DNA from: Favolaschia claudopus
Lineage: Eukaryota; Basidiomycota; Agaricomycetes; Agaricales; Mycenaceae
Length of the DNA: 64,000 nt
Direction: 5' to 3'
Assembly (NCBI GenBank): GCA_037176885.1
Contig: JAWWNJ010000020.1
Coordinates: 1,054,001 to 1,118,000 of the forward strand
The notes under the pieces were generated by a model, which saw nothing but the letters and a program-made list of their open reading frames with translations, was not told the origin of the DNA and did not search any database. The position numbers were made by a program, and so were the translations under genes. Below are positions 43,296 to 52,788 of the stretch, piece by piece (position 1 is the first letter of the stretch; every line of letters begins with the position of its first letter).

Positions 43296-43715
43296 CATCT
43301 TGTGTGATCGAGACTTTAAGCCTGAGATCAAGTGAAACCCTGCCCCTCTCGTGAGTCTCGTCTTTATTCTTCCCTCATGAGACTCTCGCTCATTGTCAAC
43401 GGCACACTTGTTGCTCTGTTGGCTATGACCAATCATCGTCGCCTCGTAGTTCTTGCAGAATGGGTTCTCTCTGCCCTCACCGTTCACAATAGCCTGTTTG
43501 CGATGCAGCCATTGAGTGGCTAATGGCTACGCAAATGTCCGAATTCCGGCGTATTGACGAAGGCTACCCCCGGTCTGAGCATCCGAATTTCATTCTAAAC
43601 AGCTCTTCTTGACTTCGACATAAAAGTTCAGCCCATCAAGCTTTCCTAATACGGAAATCGGTAGCCGTTCAATGGCTCCAATGGCTCTTCGCAAATCCTC
43701 TAATCCCCGTCATTC
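43296..43715. other. no gene recognised; 5' flank of WRKY-GCM1 gene
   Basis: Only short frames. It may contain the promoter and leader exon of the gene that follows, but nothing specific can be shown. Confidence 0.4.
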
Positions 43716-44943
43716 TTGTCCTCTACGGGCTCATTCTCATTTATTTGCTTGTTTCTGTGTACCATCCGGGGAATACGGAGGATGATTCCACTCCGAGTCG
43801 GATATTACAATAGCGAAGGTATGTTTCACGATCAACCTTTCTCACCTTTTCATTGTACTTATTTATCAGGTCAGCTTCAAGGTTGGGTACGAGAGGAGAA
43901 GAGCCAAAAGACGAGAAGAACCTCCCACTCTCAGCACAAACAAACCTCCTCACTACCCGCCCCTACGCCAATCACCGCTCCCGCTGAAAGAAATGTCGCT
44001 TCTACTCCTGCCAACCCAACCACTTCACCACCTCTTCCTCTGTCCTCGGCATCTGCGCCTGCTCCTCTGAGCCTCGAGGAAGCTTCATCATTATCGTATT
44101 GGAACGGCTTCCCGGATGGTCGCCTCAGGTGCCATTTCACAGCTCAACAACTCGAAGATACATCTCAACTTGCTGTCTACTGGGTTGGGAACCGGCTTTC
44201 TGGGAAACGAGGCTCACCAACGGCTGCGACACCGGAAAAGGGGAAAGTTTCTCATTTCCAGTGCGCCGGGATCATTGAATGCGAATCAAAAGTCTGCCTT
44301 ACTCAAATTGCCCCCGGCGCAGATATTTCGAGGCAGGTCCAATCGGAATGCACCTGCGGCTTGAAGCTTCGTCACCGATTGTGACAATTCGAATGGTCCA
44401 TCATTCTATACAGAGGTGGTGCCGTCTTCGAGTGCAATCACACTCACAGTCACGCACGATATACTCATTTGCTCTTGACGCCGAAATCTAAGCCACCTCA
44501 ACTCCAGTCTTTTGTTTCAAGGCGACCTGTATCTCTAATCTCAGCACAAACATCCGAGCCTTTCGATGCGGAGCGTGCCGAGTCACCAGTGAATTCTGTT
44601 GGGCAGGTCACTGAATGTAAGTCGGATTTTTGTGTCATACTATCATGCTCTTTAGACGAAATCCCAGGTGAACAAGCTCTACAAGACACGCCTAAATCGA
44701 AACCCAAACCGGAACTTCGTAAGTTATTGGATTGCTTTGAAATCCGTTGCTGTTAATTCGAGTCAAAGTAGTAGCGACGCAGAATGAAGTCACCAATTCA
44801 GACCATGGGCCGCGCCGTGAACCTTGTAAGTTGTCATGTAGCGCCAAGTTCGTTTCCCGTTGATTAATATTGAAGTTGCAGCGCCACAGAATAGACTACC
44901 AGATTCGGATGATGAGAGGATGATGGACCCAGATGCAAATTAG
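43716..44943 (+). pseudogene. WRKY-GCM1-type zinc-finger protein with one in-frame TGA
   Basis: The frame from 43716 probably contains an intron at 43819-43869. A Pro/Ala/Ser-rich linker leads to a finger region: LRCHFTAQQLEDTSQLAVYW, VSHFQCAGIIECESKVC, SECTCGLKLRHRL. A TGA at 44382-44384 follows, and the same frame continues QFEWSIILYRGGAVFECNHT and HSHARY, the C-terminal half of the domain with its His-x-His pair. Two further introns (44719-44768 and 44826-44881) lead to the end at 44943. Such DNA-binding fingers are found in fungal transposon-derived proteins. All introns and the rest of the frame are intact, so the TGA is the only lesion seen. The start codon is uncertain because the first 40 residues are not typical. 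Confidence 0.65.
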
Positions 44944-45374
44944 TACCACAACATAGACATTTCTCGAACTCAATGGCTCATTTATTTTTGTGACTTGCCG
45001 CTTATTATGGGGGAGGAATCTGTATGTCTCGACTCGCCTCACTCGAAGCAGCGATGAATGTAACTTGCTCATGAATCAAATTTCTCTCGGCAGCTAAATG
45101 ACAACAAAAGAGTAGCCGTAAGTCACCCAAATACACTTCTGAGAGATCAAAACTCATCCCGAATACCAAGTTCAGGCAAGAATACACGCCCTTCTCCGAA
45201 TCTTTTCGGCGCGAAGACGGCACGGGGCACGTGATCGCGAATGCACGTGTCTATCACTTTTTTTGTATCAGCATTTCTAAGTATACCGCAACAAGTACTT
45301 ACACTAACTACTAAGACGCGGTGCTACAAGGGCAATAAATAGTGAAAGGTAGCTCTAGAGGGGAGTCGTCCGTA

Positions 45375-46051
45375 CTCGTGCTCACAAAAAGTGATGGCGT
45401 CGCTGGTTTTTCACATTTCTGGACGGTGGATGAATGCCTTTGCCCAAATCAAAGTGCTAGGCAGTGTAGAATGACTACGCGCATATTCCTAGGACCATGA
45501 TTCGATCAATAAATTGTGATGCGCGATCAAATGTCCGAAAAAGGCAAAACACCCAAAATTCAGCTTGCCGTGGGATGTTTTTCACCAAGCTTCAGATCAG
45601 CCAAATTGTAGCCCTGAAGGAGTAGACAGACCTGGCACTTTGAACCATGCAAAAATATACATGCAATACCGAGATATGTGGACTTCAAAGTCGGGAAAAT
45701 TAGCAAAAATCGCCAAAATTGACCAAAAACACAATATTGCACGGCTTATAGCGACAGAACCGATGCATATTTTTGCCCAATTCAAAATGCCACATCTATC
45801 CACTCATTGAGGGCTACAATCTGGCTCATCCAGATTGTGACGAAAAACATCTTGCGCCAAGCTAGATTTTGGTGGTTTTGCCTTTTTCAGCCATTTGATG
45901 GCATATCATGATTGTTTGATCAGATCATTATGCTAGAAATATGCAAATAGTCATTCCAGCCCACCTAACACTTCGTTTCATGAAAAACCGTCCATTCAGT
46001 GTCCAGAAATCCAAAAAAAGAAGCGACGCCATCACTTTCCGTGACACCGAG
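45375..46051. mobile_element. foldback element, 677 bp, TA-flanked
   Basis: The whole element is an imperfect inverted repeat with arms of about 320 bp meeting near 45713. AGTGATGGCGTCGCT and later blocks such as AATGACTA and AAATTGTAGCCCT / AGATTGTAGCCCT mirror each other. TA is at 45373-45374 and 46052-46053, with termini starting CTCG. Dropping it gives GTCGTCCGTAGTTGGTAGAG, parallel to TTCGACCGGTGTTGGTAGAG in the 30 kb tail. Confidence 0.88.
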
Positions 46052-46291
46052 TAGTTGGTAGAGTATAGTCTCGGAGTGTAATGTACTAGTAAGTAATGTG
46101 AATTTACGGGTATAGCGGCGGATGCATGAACGCATAGGCCATAGAGCATAATGGAATAAATTACAGAGAAAGAAAAGAGAGAGAAAAGAAACATGGAGCC
46201 GGGCCACAAGGGCGCGCGGGTGTCGGCTGGGGAAGGAAGTGAATAGCGGGGACGCTTCTATCCTGGGGGCGTAATTTTGCGGGCATTGCGC

Positions 46292-46937
46292 CTACCCGCC
46301 GTCGTCTTCGTCGTCCGACAACCAAGGGTCGGGCTCGTCTTCAAATGTGGAAAGGTCCGCTTTTGCAAACGGACGCCCAGTCTTCGTGAACGCCCCTGAG
46401 GCCTCTATGAACTTGACCAAGGCGTCTATGCCTTTGCGCGTGCCCAATACTGTACCATTTCGACCAAAGATTCATCAAACTTATGTAATTTCTCAGTCCG
46501 AGATGCCCGAAAAACTTTGTTTTGAATTAAGGCGATTTTCGCACACATCAAATGAAACCGGCTGTGACCTGTGACCTGAAAAATCGGTCGAAATGGTACA
46601 GTAATTCGGGCATGGCCAAGTCCCTCGAGGCCTCTCGAAGTAGATGGCGGTGGTCGACGTAGCGTGGGCAGTCGCGCAATATGTGCTCGCGGGTCTGGAG
46701 TCGTTCGCCGCACGGGCAGTCAACGTTCTCGGAGGGTACGAATTTTTCGTAGTACTCGCCTATGTATCCATGCCCAATTCTACATTGTGTCACCCTTCCA
46801 AAAACCTCGCGGCTGAGCGACTTGAGGTGGGGGGTGGGTTTCAGCGACGGGGCTAAGCGATTGGCGCTAGCGTAAGATTTCTGCAAAAGTATCCTATACA
46901 TTAAAAGAGCACGGCACAGCCTTTGACAGGAAACCAC
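46292..46937 (-). pseudogene. LINE ORF2 C-terminal region with CPCGE zinc motif
   Basis: The frame reads LKSLSREVFGRVTQCRIGHG, YIGEYYEKF, then CPCGERLQTREHILRDCPRY, the Cys-rich tail of fungal LINE ORF2 proteins. After LAMPEL it is interrupted by a 152-bp MITE. Without that element it continues LGTRKGIDALVKFIEASGAF and ends in an acidic tail at a TAG at 46292-46294. The reverse transcriptase proper is absent (5' truncation). Confidence 0.85.
46450..46601. mobile_element. Tc1/mariner-type MITE, 152 bp
   Basis: Inverted ends CTGTACCATTTCGACC are perfect over 16 bp. TA is at 46448-46449 and 46602-46603. Removing it with one TA gives the codons A-M-P-E-L-L-G-T in frame in the LINE. It is one of the smallest elements in the window. 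Confidence 0.93.
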
Positions 46938-47699
46938 GTGCGCAGCACGTGAACTTACCCACGCCCTCCCCCACGGCGACGCGCGCCGGCGAGTGCAGCG
47001 AGCGGCAGTGCGGCTTTGAAAGCAGCAAGTGAGTGCAGATCAAAACGGTTAAAGGGTCCTGAGTGGCGAAGGCACGGGTCCCATAGCTCGTTATTAAGTA
47101 ACGCTTCTGTCACGTTTGAGCACGTGATGTGAGCGGATCGTCCTTGCGGATATTATAAGGGAGAGCGGGCGTAGGAAGCTGTCCTGTGAACACGGAGGGA
47201 GAGAGTATTTAGGTGGGGAGAGAAATGCGGTCTCCGACCGCTGTAAATAGCTCACGACAATAAATTGTGGTGAATCAATTTTTTTGCGGGATGAGGTTAG
47301 GTGCAGGTGGAGTTGGGCCGGCGACGATTCGCTGGAGGGGAAGCGCTGAGGCTAAGAAAGGTGGGAAGCGAATCGGGCGGAAAGAAGGCAGACGGCCCAA
47401 ATCCAGTACGCACGGTTCTTGGGTCTAGGAAAAGGATAAGTACGACCCGAAGCAACCAAGCGTGAGAGAAAAGTGAGAATGAGGAGTGGGTGGGCGGGCG
47501 AGCGAAATAAGGCTTAGGAAGCTGAGGAGGAGCAGAGGAAAGACGCGTCGAACGCGTCTGGTAAACGAGAGGTATGTAACGTCACATGTCACGCGTCCTA
47601 CTAACTGCTCTCCCTTATCTTCCACTGAACCCAGCCGCTCGCAAGCTCGCGTGGGTTTAGCTCGCACCTAAGTACCTTAGGGTCAGTGAAGTATGTTCG
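46938..47699. other. no gene recognised
   Basis: GC-rich then moderate composition. ORFs at 47425-47671 on both strands overlap each other and lack domains. The phrase AGCTCACGACAATAAATTGTGG near 47251 resembles an LTR end, but no partner was found. Confidence 0.35.
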
Positions 47700-48342
47700 T
47701 GTTTGTCACTAGCGTCGATTGTGCACCTCTTCCCTCAATTCTGTCTTTGAATGCATAGTGTGGTGTCAGACTGTTATAATACCATCATAGAGACACTATC
47801 CCTCATTTTTGTAGACAAAGAGATACTGTAGTATTACGTTCAATTCGTAGGGTCACAGGTCACAGACCCGAAATCCTACGAAAATTCTCGTAAGTCACAG
47901 CGTCACAAAGGGGTCCTACGAAAGGTTTCCCCTGTGACACGAAATTTGGTGCAATTTCGGGCTTAAAAAGGGGGTAAAAAACGAAAAATTTTCGTAAGTC
48001 ACAGTGTCCCGAGGCCCCCTTACGAAAGGGTAAATTCGTAAGGGGTGTCACACCCAAAACCGCCTTACGAATTGAACGTAATACTACAGTAAGTAAGGAT
48101 CTCAGTCGGTCACGGTAAAGGTAGAACGACTATATTCGTCTACTACAGTACCTGTAGACAAAGAGATAAGTAAGGATCTACAGGTAGACGAACTATGAGT
48201 GAGATATAACAATAAGTAAGGGAGCGGCATACCTCAGTCGGTCACGGTAAAGGTAGAACGACTGAGGTATCCGAAACGATCAGATCAGGTATATACTGGA
48301 AACCATATAGGGGTAGAACCGGATCGGGTCTCCTTCCCAACA
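47700..48342 (-). repeat. copia 3' LTR with inserted MITE and duplicated stem-loop module
   Basis: On the minus strand the LTR starts TGTTGGGAAGGAGACCCGAT at 48342, right after a purine-rich tract (TGGGGGAG) downstream of the copia stop. Two copies of GTAGACAAAGAGATA..AGTAAGGATC lie at about 47812 and 48155; the first is split by the MITE 47826-48089. Stem-loops at 48101-48131 and 48231-48268 share CTCAGTCG / CGACT and an identical loop GTCACGGTAAAGGTAGAA. The left boundary is approximate. Confidence 0.65.
47826..48089. mobile_element. Tc1/mariner-type MITE, 264 bp
   Basis: Perfect 24-bp inverted ends begin CTGTAGTATTACGTTCAATT. TA is at 47824-47825 and 48090-48091. The second copy of the duplicated LTR module at about 48155-48180 preserves the empty site (AAGAGATAAGTAAGG). 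Inside are repeated TACGAAA, GGTCACAG and CCCTTACGAA units. Confidence 0.95.
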
Positions 48343-48365
48343 CTCCCCCAGACCCGAACAGGTCT

Positions 48366-50225
48366 CTACACTTCCACCCGAATTCCCAGCTTCGAAAGGT
48401 GTTTAGATAGGATGGAAAATGGGACGGATTTCGTTAAGATGTCGGCGGGATTCTCGGTTCCGGGGATATGCGTAATTTCGATGTAGCCTTTGTGTACAAG
48501 TTCCCGAATGAAGTGGTATTTGATATCGATGTGCTTGACCAAATGGTGCTGCCGTGTGTTCAATGTGAGCTGAACTGAACCTAAGTTGTCGCCGAAAAGC
48601 TGCGCTGGGCCAGGCTGGGGAAACCCGACCTCAGAGAACCACGATGTGTTCCACATCATCTGCTGCGCTCCGCGCGCGAGCGCCGTATACTCGGCTTGGA
48701 CAGTCGATAATGATACGGTAGGCTGGCGCTTGGTACTCCAGTCAACAGGGCAGCCCGCACACATAGTGATGTAGCCCGAGATTGATCGCCGAGTATCTTT
48801 GCACGCCGCAAAGTCGGAATCGACAAAGCAAGCTGGTTTGATCCACTCCTCTGCTGTGAATCCCGGTGGAGGAGGAGGTGTGTAAACCAGCGCGTAGTCC
48901 AGCGTACCACGAATGTAGCCAACGACATGGAGAAGGGCACTCCAATGCTGCATGCCGGGATTTTTCTGGAAGCGTCCGAGGATGTGAACGGCGTAGGAAA
49001 GGTCGGGACGAGTTGTGGCGTTTGCCCATCCGAGCTTTCCAAGGATAGCTTGATAGGGAAGCTTCCCCATCTCGGCTTTCTCCTCCGGGGTTTGAGCGCA
49101 TTGTTCGTTGGAGAATACTACGCCCACAGGCAGCGGGGTTGTACGTGTCCGAACGTTCTGAAGATTGAACTCGGTGAGCATGTCCTCAAAGTACGACTTC
49201 TGGCTCAATCGAACAATACCCGTCTTTGCATTCCACTCGAACTTCATCCCCAGCAGCAGCTGCTTGTGGAAGACGTCCTTCGTGTCATAACAACTCGCTA
49301 GATCACTCTTCCCCTCATCCGCCATCTCCTTCGACGACGCAACACCAAATATATCATCGGTGTACGTGTTGTCAATGATAAAGTGATCCTCGTCCTTCCA
49401 CTTCGTACGAACACACGGGTCGGCGCGTGAAGAGTAATACCCGAGATCATTGAAGGCAGCTCCGAGCTCCTCGTACCAGTCGTGGCCGCCCTGCATAGTG
49501 CCATAGATTGTGCGATTAAGACGGCAGACTAAGTGCTCGGAACCAGGGATCTTATGGCCTTTCGGCTGGCGCATATAGATCGTTTCCTTCGTAGGGCTAT
49601 TGAGGTACGCGGAGGTGAAGTCAACAATGAACGGGGTGAGACGGTAAGCTGCACAGAGAGCGGCCGTATACCGAATTGATTCCATGCGCGCTACACCAGC
49701 CCAAACTTCGAAGTAGTCGATCCCTTTCTTCTGAGACGTGCCTTTCCCGACGAAACGAGCCTTGTCGCCAACCCAGTTACCATCGCCATCCAGTTTATAG
49801 TCGTATACAAACATCGAATTCATGACGTTCGCACCTGGAGGCGGTTCAACGAGGTCCCACACCTTCCGCAACACCATCATATCGATTTCTTTGTCTTCCG
49901 CGCGTCGCCAGCGAACAGGATCACGAGTCATGGCTTCTTTCTGACTCTTCGGAGGTGGGAGGTTGTCAGGACGCCAAGAAGCATCGGCAGCAAGCGCGCT
50001 AGAGTTTTTGGCCGAACGGTTGTGGGTGTAAGCAGCGCCCTGTTGTTTGTCGGATTCAAAGCGCGATTCTGATTCGTTGGATTCTCGCATTCGGGCCGTT
50101 TGGGTACGACTACGAACGGGACGATGTTCAGGAGCGGCGGGGGCGACAGGAGGCATATTCGGGACAGGCGGAATTGGATAGTGATCATCGTCCGCGGAAG
50201 CAAATTCGGTTGGCGGTAGTGTTGC
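48366..50225 (-). CDS. Ty1/copia pol: reverse transcriptase - RNase H (5' truncated)
   Basis: An uninterrupted frame runs from the junction near 50225 (first Met at 50156) to the stop at 48366. Reverse transcriptase blocks are VWDLVEPPPGANVM, DKARFVGKGTSQKKGIDYFE, VDFTSAYLNSP and the catalytic box TYTDDIFG, where copia usually has YVDD. RNase H follows, with CFVDSDFAACKDTRRSISGY and QAEYTALARGAQQMMW, and ends with IDIKYHFIREL and NPADILTKSVPF. Gag, protease and integrase are missing because a GC-rich repeat cuts the 5' side. A purine tract and the 3' LTR follow directly. The frame has no stops, so the copy is young or conserved. Confidence 0.93.
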   Translation of the reverse strand, partial: ATLPPTEFASADDDHYPIPPVPNMPPVAPAAPEHRPVRSRTQTARMRESNESESRFESDKQQGAAYTHNRSAKNSSALAADASWRPDNLPPPKSQKEAMTRDPVRWRRAEDKEIDMMVLRKVWDLVEPPPGANVMNSMFVYDYKLDGDGNWVGDKARFVGKGTSQKKGIDYFEVWAGVARMESIRYTAALCAAYRLTPFIVDFTSAYLNSPTKETIYMRQPKGHKIPGSEHLVCRLNRTIYGTMQGGHDWYEELGAAFNDLGYYSSRADPCVRTKWKDEDHFIIDNTYTDDIFGVASSKEMADEGKSDLASCYDTKDVFHKQLLLGMKFEWNAKTGIVRLSQKSYFEDMLTEFNLQNVRTRTTPLPVGVVFSNEQCAQTPEEKAEMGKLPYQAILGKLGWANATTRPDLSYAVHILGRFQKNPGMQHWSALLHVVGYIRGTLDYALVYTPPPPPGFTAEEWIKPACFVDSDFAACKDTRRSISGYITMCAGCPVDWSTKRQPTVSLSTVQAEYTALARGAQQMMWNTSWFSEVGFPQPGPAQLFGDNLGSVQLTLNTRQHHLVKHIDIKYHFIRELVHKGYIEITHIPGTENPADILTKSVPFSILSKHLSKLGIRVEV

Positions 50226-50355
50226 CGCGGCTCAGCTCGGCTCCGGCTAGCCGATTGAGCCGAGCTATTTTAAAGCCGAGCTGAGCCAGCCGTTGCCAAG
50301 GCGGCTCCATGTGGCTCGGCTCAGGCTTGAGCCGGCTCTGAGCCGGCTTAGCCGC
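50222..50355. repeat. GC-rich inverted-repeat cluster (GCCGAGC / GCTCGGC)
   Basis: Dense short inverted units (GCTCAGCTCGGCTCCGGC, GAGCCGAGCT, GAGCCGGCT) make this tract highly self-complementary. The outer parts GCGGCTCAG and CTTAGCCGC are roughly inverted, so it may be a small MITE-like insertion that cut the copia pol. No target duplication could be fixed. Confidence 0.6.
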
Positions 50356-50377
50356 CGTGAGCTGCTTTATGCGCAAG

Positions 50378-50971
50378 TGTTGCTGGGCTGCTATACATGT
50401 ACTCTATATACTCACTCTCCCACCACCTCCCTTCGCCCCCAGCCGCATCAAGTGCACCCCCGCTTCGAGCTTCGCGTGCGGCCGTTCGAGGACACCTCAA
50501 ACGACACTGTAATCAACTCAAGACGCCTATCTTCGCAAGACAGGGAACACTTTATCGGAACTTGCGTGCAACTCGACTCACTGCAAGACTCGAAGCCTTC
50601 CGTGACCAAGACTTCAAGACAATGCACGACGTTCTTCGATACTTGCTCTCTGGGATGGTTGATTCAAGATTCAAGCTCCTTAAGCTTCTCACAAGTCGTT
50701 TTTTTTCGCAAGTCGTTGGGTCTTATGTCTATGCTCGTGTCAAATTCTAGTCAAGCCGATCCGTCTCATCAAGCGGGAAGAATGTCAAGGCCATCAACTT
50801 TCAATGTCGCTCTCCAAGCTCGTTTCTCCAAGCATTCAAGGATGATCTGTGTTGATTGACTCTCTTCTCGACCATTGCATTCAATGTGGTGAGCGCAGTT
50901 TCCATTGCAGCACCTTCAACTCTTCTCTTTCCTCTCTTTTTGTGACATGGCATCCTTGTAACTTGATCTCA
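50378..50971 (+). repeat. solo LTR, about 594 bp
   Basis: Starts TGTTGCTGGGCTGC and ends TAACTTGATCTCA. The body is an inverted match to 57195-57743 (about 90 percent), including CCACCTCCCTTCGCCCCCAG and CTTCAATGTCGC-type stretches. Open frames in both copies (for example 50397-50750) are shadows of repeat sequence, not genes. Confidence 0.7.
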
Positions 50972-51280
50972 TTCAGATATATATACATGCTTGTTCTCTA
51001 TTGAAGCGCGCCTTGAGGAGCGGCGAGGAATGGGAATGGAAAGCAGTGGCAGCTGGGATTGTAACATGACAAATCAATCGATCAATCAATCTGACACTTG
51101 GGCTACGCTCAAGTTTTTTGGGGCTCAGGTTAGAGCGCAACACTCTTACCCTGAGGTTAGGCTCTTCCTTTTTAAGATTTTTCTAGGTTTTTATGGAACT
51201 CAGGCTCATGGATTCAAACTGAATAAATTTCTAGTGGATTTGCCTGCCTGTGTACTGGGTGTCAGCATGGCTGAAGATGC
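50972..51280. other. no gene recognised
   Basis: Between the solo LTR and the hAT MITE; AT-rich, no coding signal. Confidence 0.4.
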
Positions 51281-51796
51281 CAGTGTTCCTCCTAAGGGTT
51301 AAGCCTTAGAATGAATTAACCCTTAATTTCAAGTTAATGCTAAGGGTTAAGATGGATCCAGCTTCATGTTAACCCTTAATTAAGCCTTACCTTGGATTAC
51401 GTCACCCTTCTAGGCTACGTTCGGCAGGTTCGGCAGGTTCGGCAGCTGCCAAAGGCCTGCAGCATTAAGGGATTCAATAGTAGTGTCCGGCAGGCTCCGT
51501 TGATTCTGCTGAAGCGTGGCGGACCATGGGCCAAGCCCTCAGCTCGCTACCTGCATTGCCCCGGCGGGAGCAATTTCAGTCCACAAACACCAAGTTCAGC
51601 CAAAACTCAGCTGGAGCAAGCCATAAGAAGCAAAACCGCTTTGGAACTCCCCGAAAAATGCATCTAAAAAAGCCCGGAAAATTTTGTATTTTTCATCCTA
51701 AGACCCCTTAATATGGAGCCCTTAATAACCTTATTAAGGCCTTTAAGGCCTTAGCCTTCAGAGGTGCCCTTAATAAGGCCTTAAGAAGGAACACTG
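51281..51796. mobile_element. hAT-type MITE, 516 bp
   Basis: Exact 8-bp duplication GAAGATGC at 51273-51280 and 51797-51804. Inverted ends are CAGTGTTCCTCCTAAGGGTT and CAGTGTTCCTTCTTAAGGCC. Near both ends the motif TAAGGCCTTA or AAGGGTTAAG is repeated many times, typical subterminal hAT motifs. The middle has a triple TTCGGCAGG at about 51420-51446. No coding capacity. Confidence 0.93.
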
Positions 51797-51809
51797 GAAG
51801 ATGCTCGCA

Positions 51810-52035
51810 ATCACAAGGGAAGGGTCAATTCGGTTCGCAATTGGCTGACTTCTATCATACGCATTGGACTGTTTCTGACCAGAATGTCCTGCTTGAAATG
51901 CTCATATACTCACTCAGGCATACTCTGAATGTCATGCAATACTTGGGGCTCTTGCTTTCGCGTCTTGGAAGCGACACCGCCCAAGACTGAGCGAGATTTT
52001 CATATATGGTAATGCATTTAATTTCGCCGCAACTG
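51810..52035 (-). mobile_element. truncated copy of the 61910-62276 MITE
   Basis: From AAGGGTCAATTCGG to TTTCGCCGCAACTG it aligns with the inverse of 61910-62120 at lower identity, including GGACTGTTTCTGACCAG. It ends at 52035 followed by TA. The opposite terminus is absent. Confidence 0.75.
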
Positions 52036-52347
52036 TACTACAGTAAGAGACGAATAAGTGTCGTACCTGGTACAGTGAGAAGACCGTTAAGGGTCTGTCT
52101 CACTGAGGTTAGGAAATAGCGGGCTTGACTCATGACGCTGAGTCACCTTCTAACATTTTATCCACGCCGCTGCTTCCACCTGCAGCGACGGCAACAGCGT
52201 AGCCAAGAGGTTTTTAAAAAGACAGGTAAGTACTGTATCCCTCTGCCTGTCTATTGCTCCACCCTACTCTCTCTGGTACCCACGTAGGAAGGTAGCTTTT
52301 CCAGGACATCGGATTATCAGGATATGTACACATATGGCCAAACGATG
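52036..52347. other. no gene; stem-loop at 52073-52105
   Basis: CAGTGAGA-AGACC and GGTCT-GTCTCACTG close a stem at 52073-52105. It resembles in layout, but not in sequence, the LTR stem-loops at 8414 and 48231. No coding evidence. Confidence 0.5.
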
Positions 52348-52756
52348 TCAGTGACTATCTGTGTTCTGGTCATTCTTTTCCACTGCATTAGGCGGCGTTT
52401 CCTTTTCAGCTTCGGCACAACCAGTAGTGTTGACCCTGGTGGATTGGTCCTCGCAAGTAGGCAACGTCTTTGTTCTGCGACGCTTTCCAGGCCGCGTTGA
52501 CGGTGTCGAAATGGAGGCTACTTCACTTGGCCTTGTGGATATTTCACGTCCACGTTCAAGTCTGGCAGCGGCCGCAGCTAATGCAATGCACAACTCATTG
52601 TCGTATCCAACACACTGCAACGTGTAGCTTGGGATTTTCCACAGGCCCGAATCGTACCACTGGCGAGTGTGCACCTGCAATGGCACGGAAGCTTGAAGGC
52701 CACCTGATCTTTGGTTTGCAACTCGCGAGGAAAAAATCGATTTCGACTGTTACCAA

Positions 52757-52788
<32 letters not shown>

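Larger units (their letters stand above)
45240..46937 (-). mobile_element. LINE 3' end (ORF2 C-terminus plus 3' UTR), split by two MITEs
   Basis: On the minus strand the ORF2 C-terminus (46937-46292) is followed by a 3' UTR and A-tail (T-run at 45261-45267). The UTR carries GGCCATAGAGCATA, TTGGTAGAGTATAG and ACTAAGACGCGGTGC, phrases shared with the ORF1-only elements at 15050 and 30110. Two TA-flanked elements, 45375-46051 and 46450-46601, are inserted. The copy is 5' truncated near 46937. Confidence 0.85.

Noticed and set aside
50397..50750. 117-codon frame similar to 57495-57884
   Set aside because: Both lie within solo LTRs of one family, so the similarity is repeat sequence rather than protein conservation.
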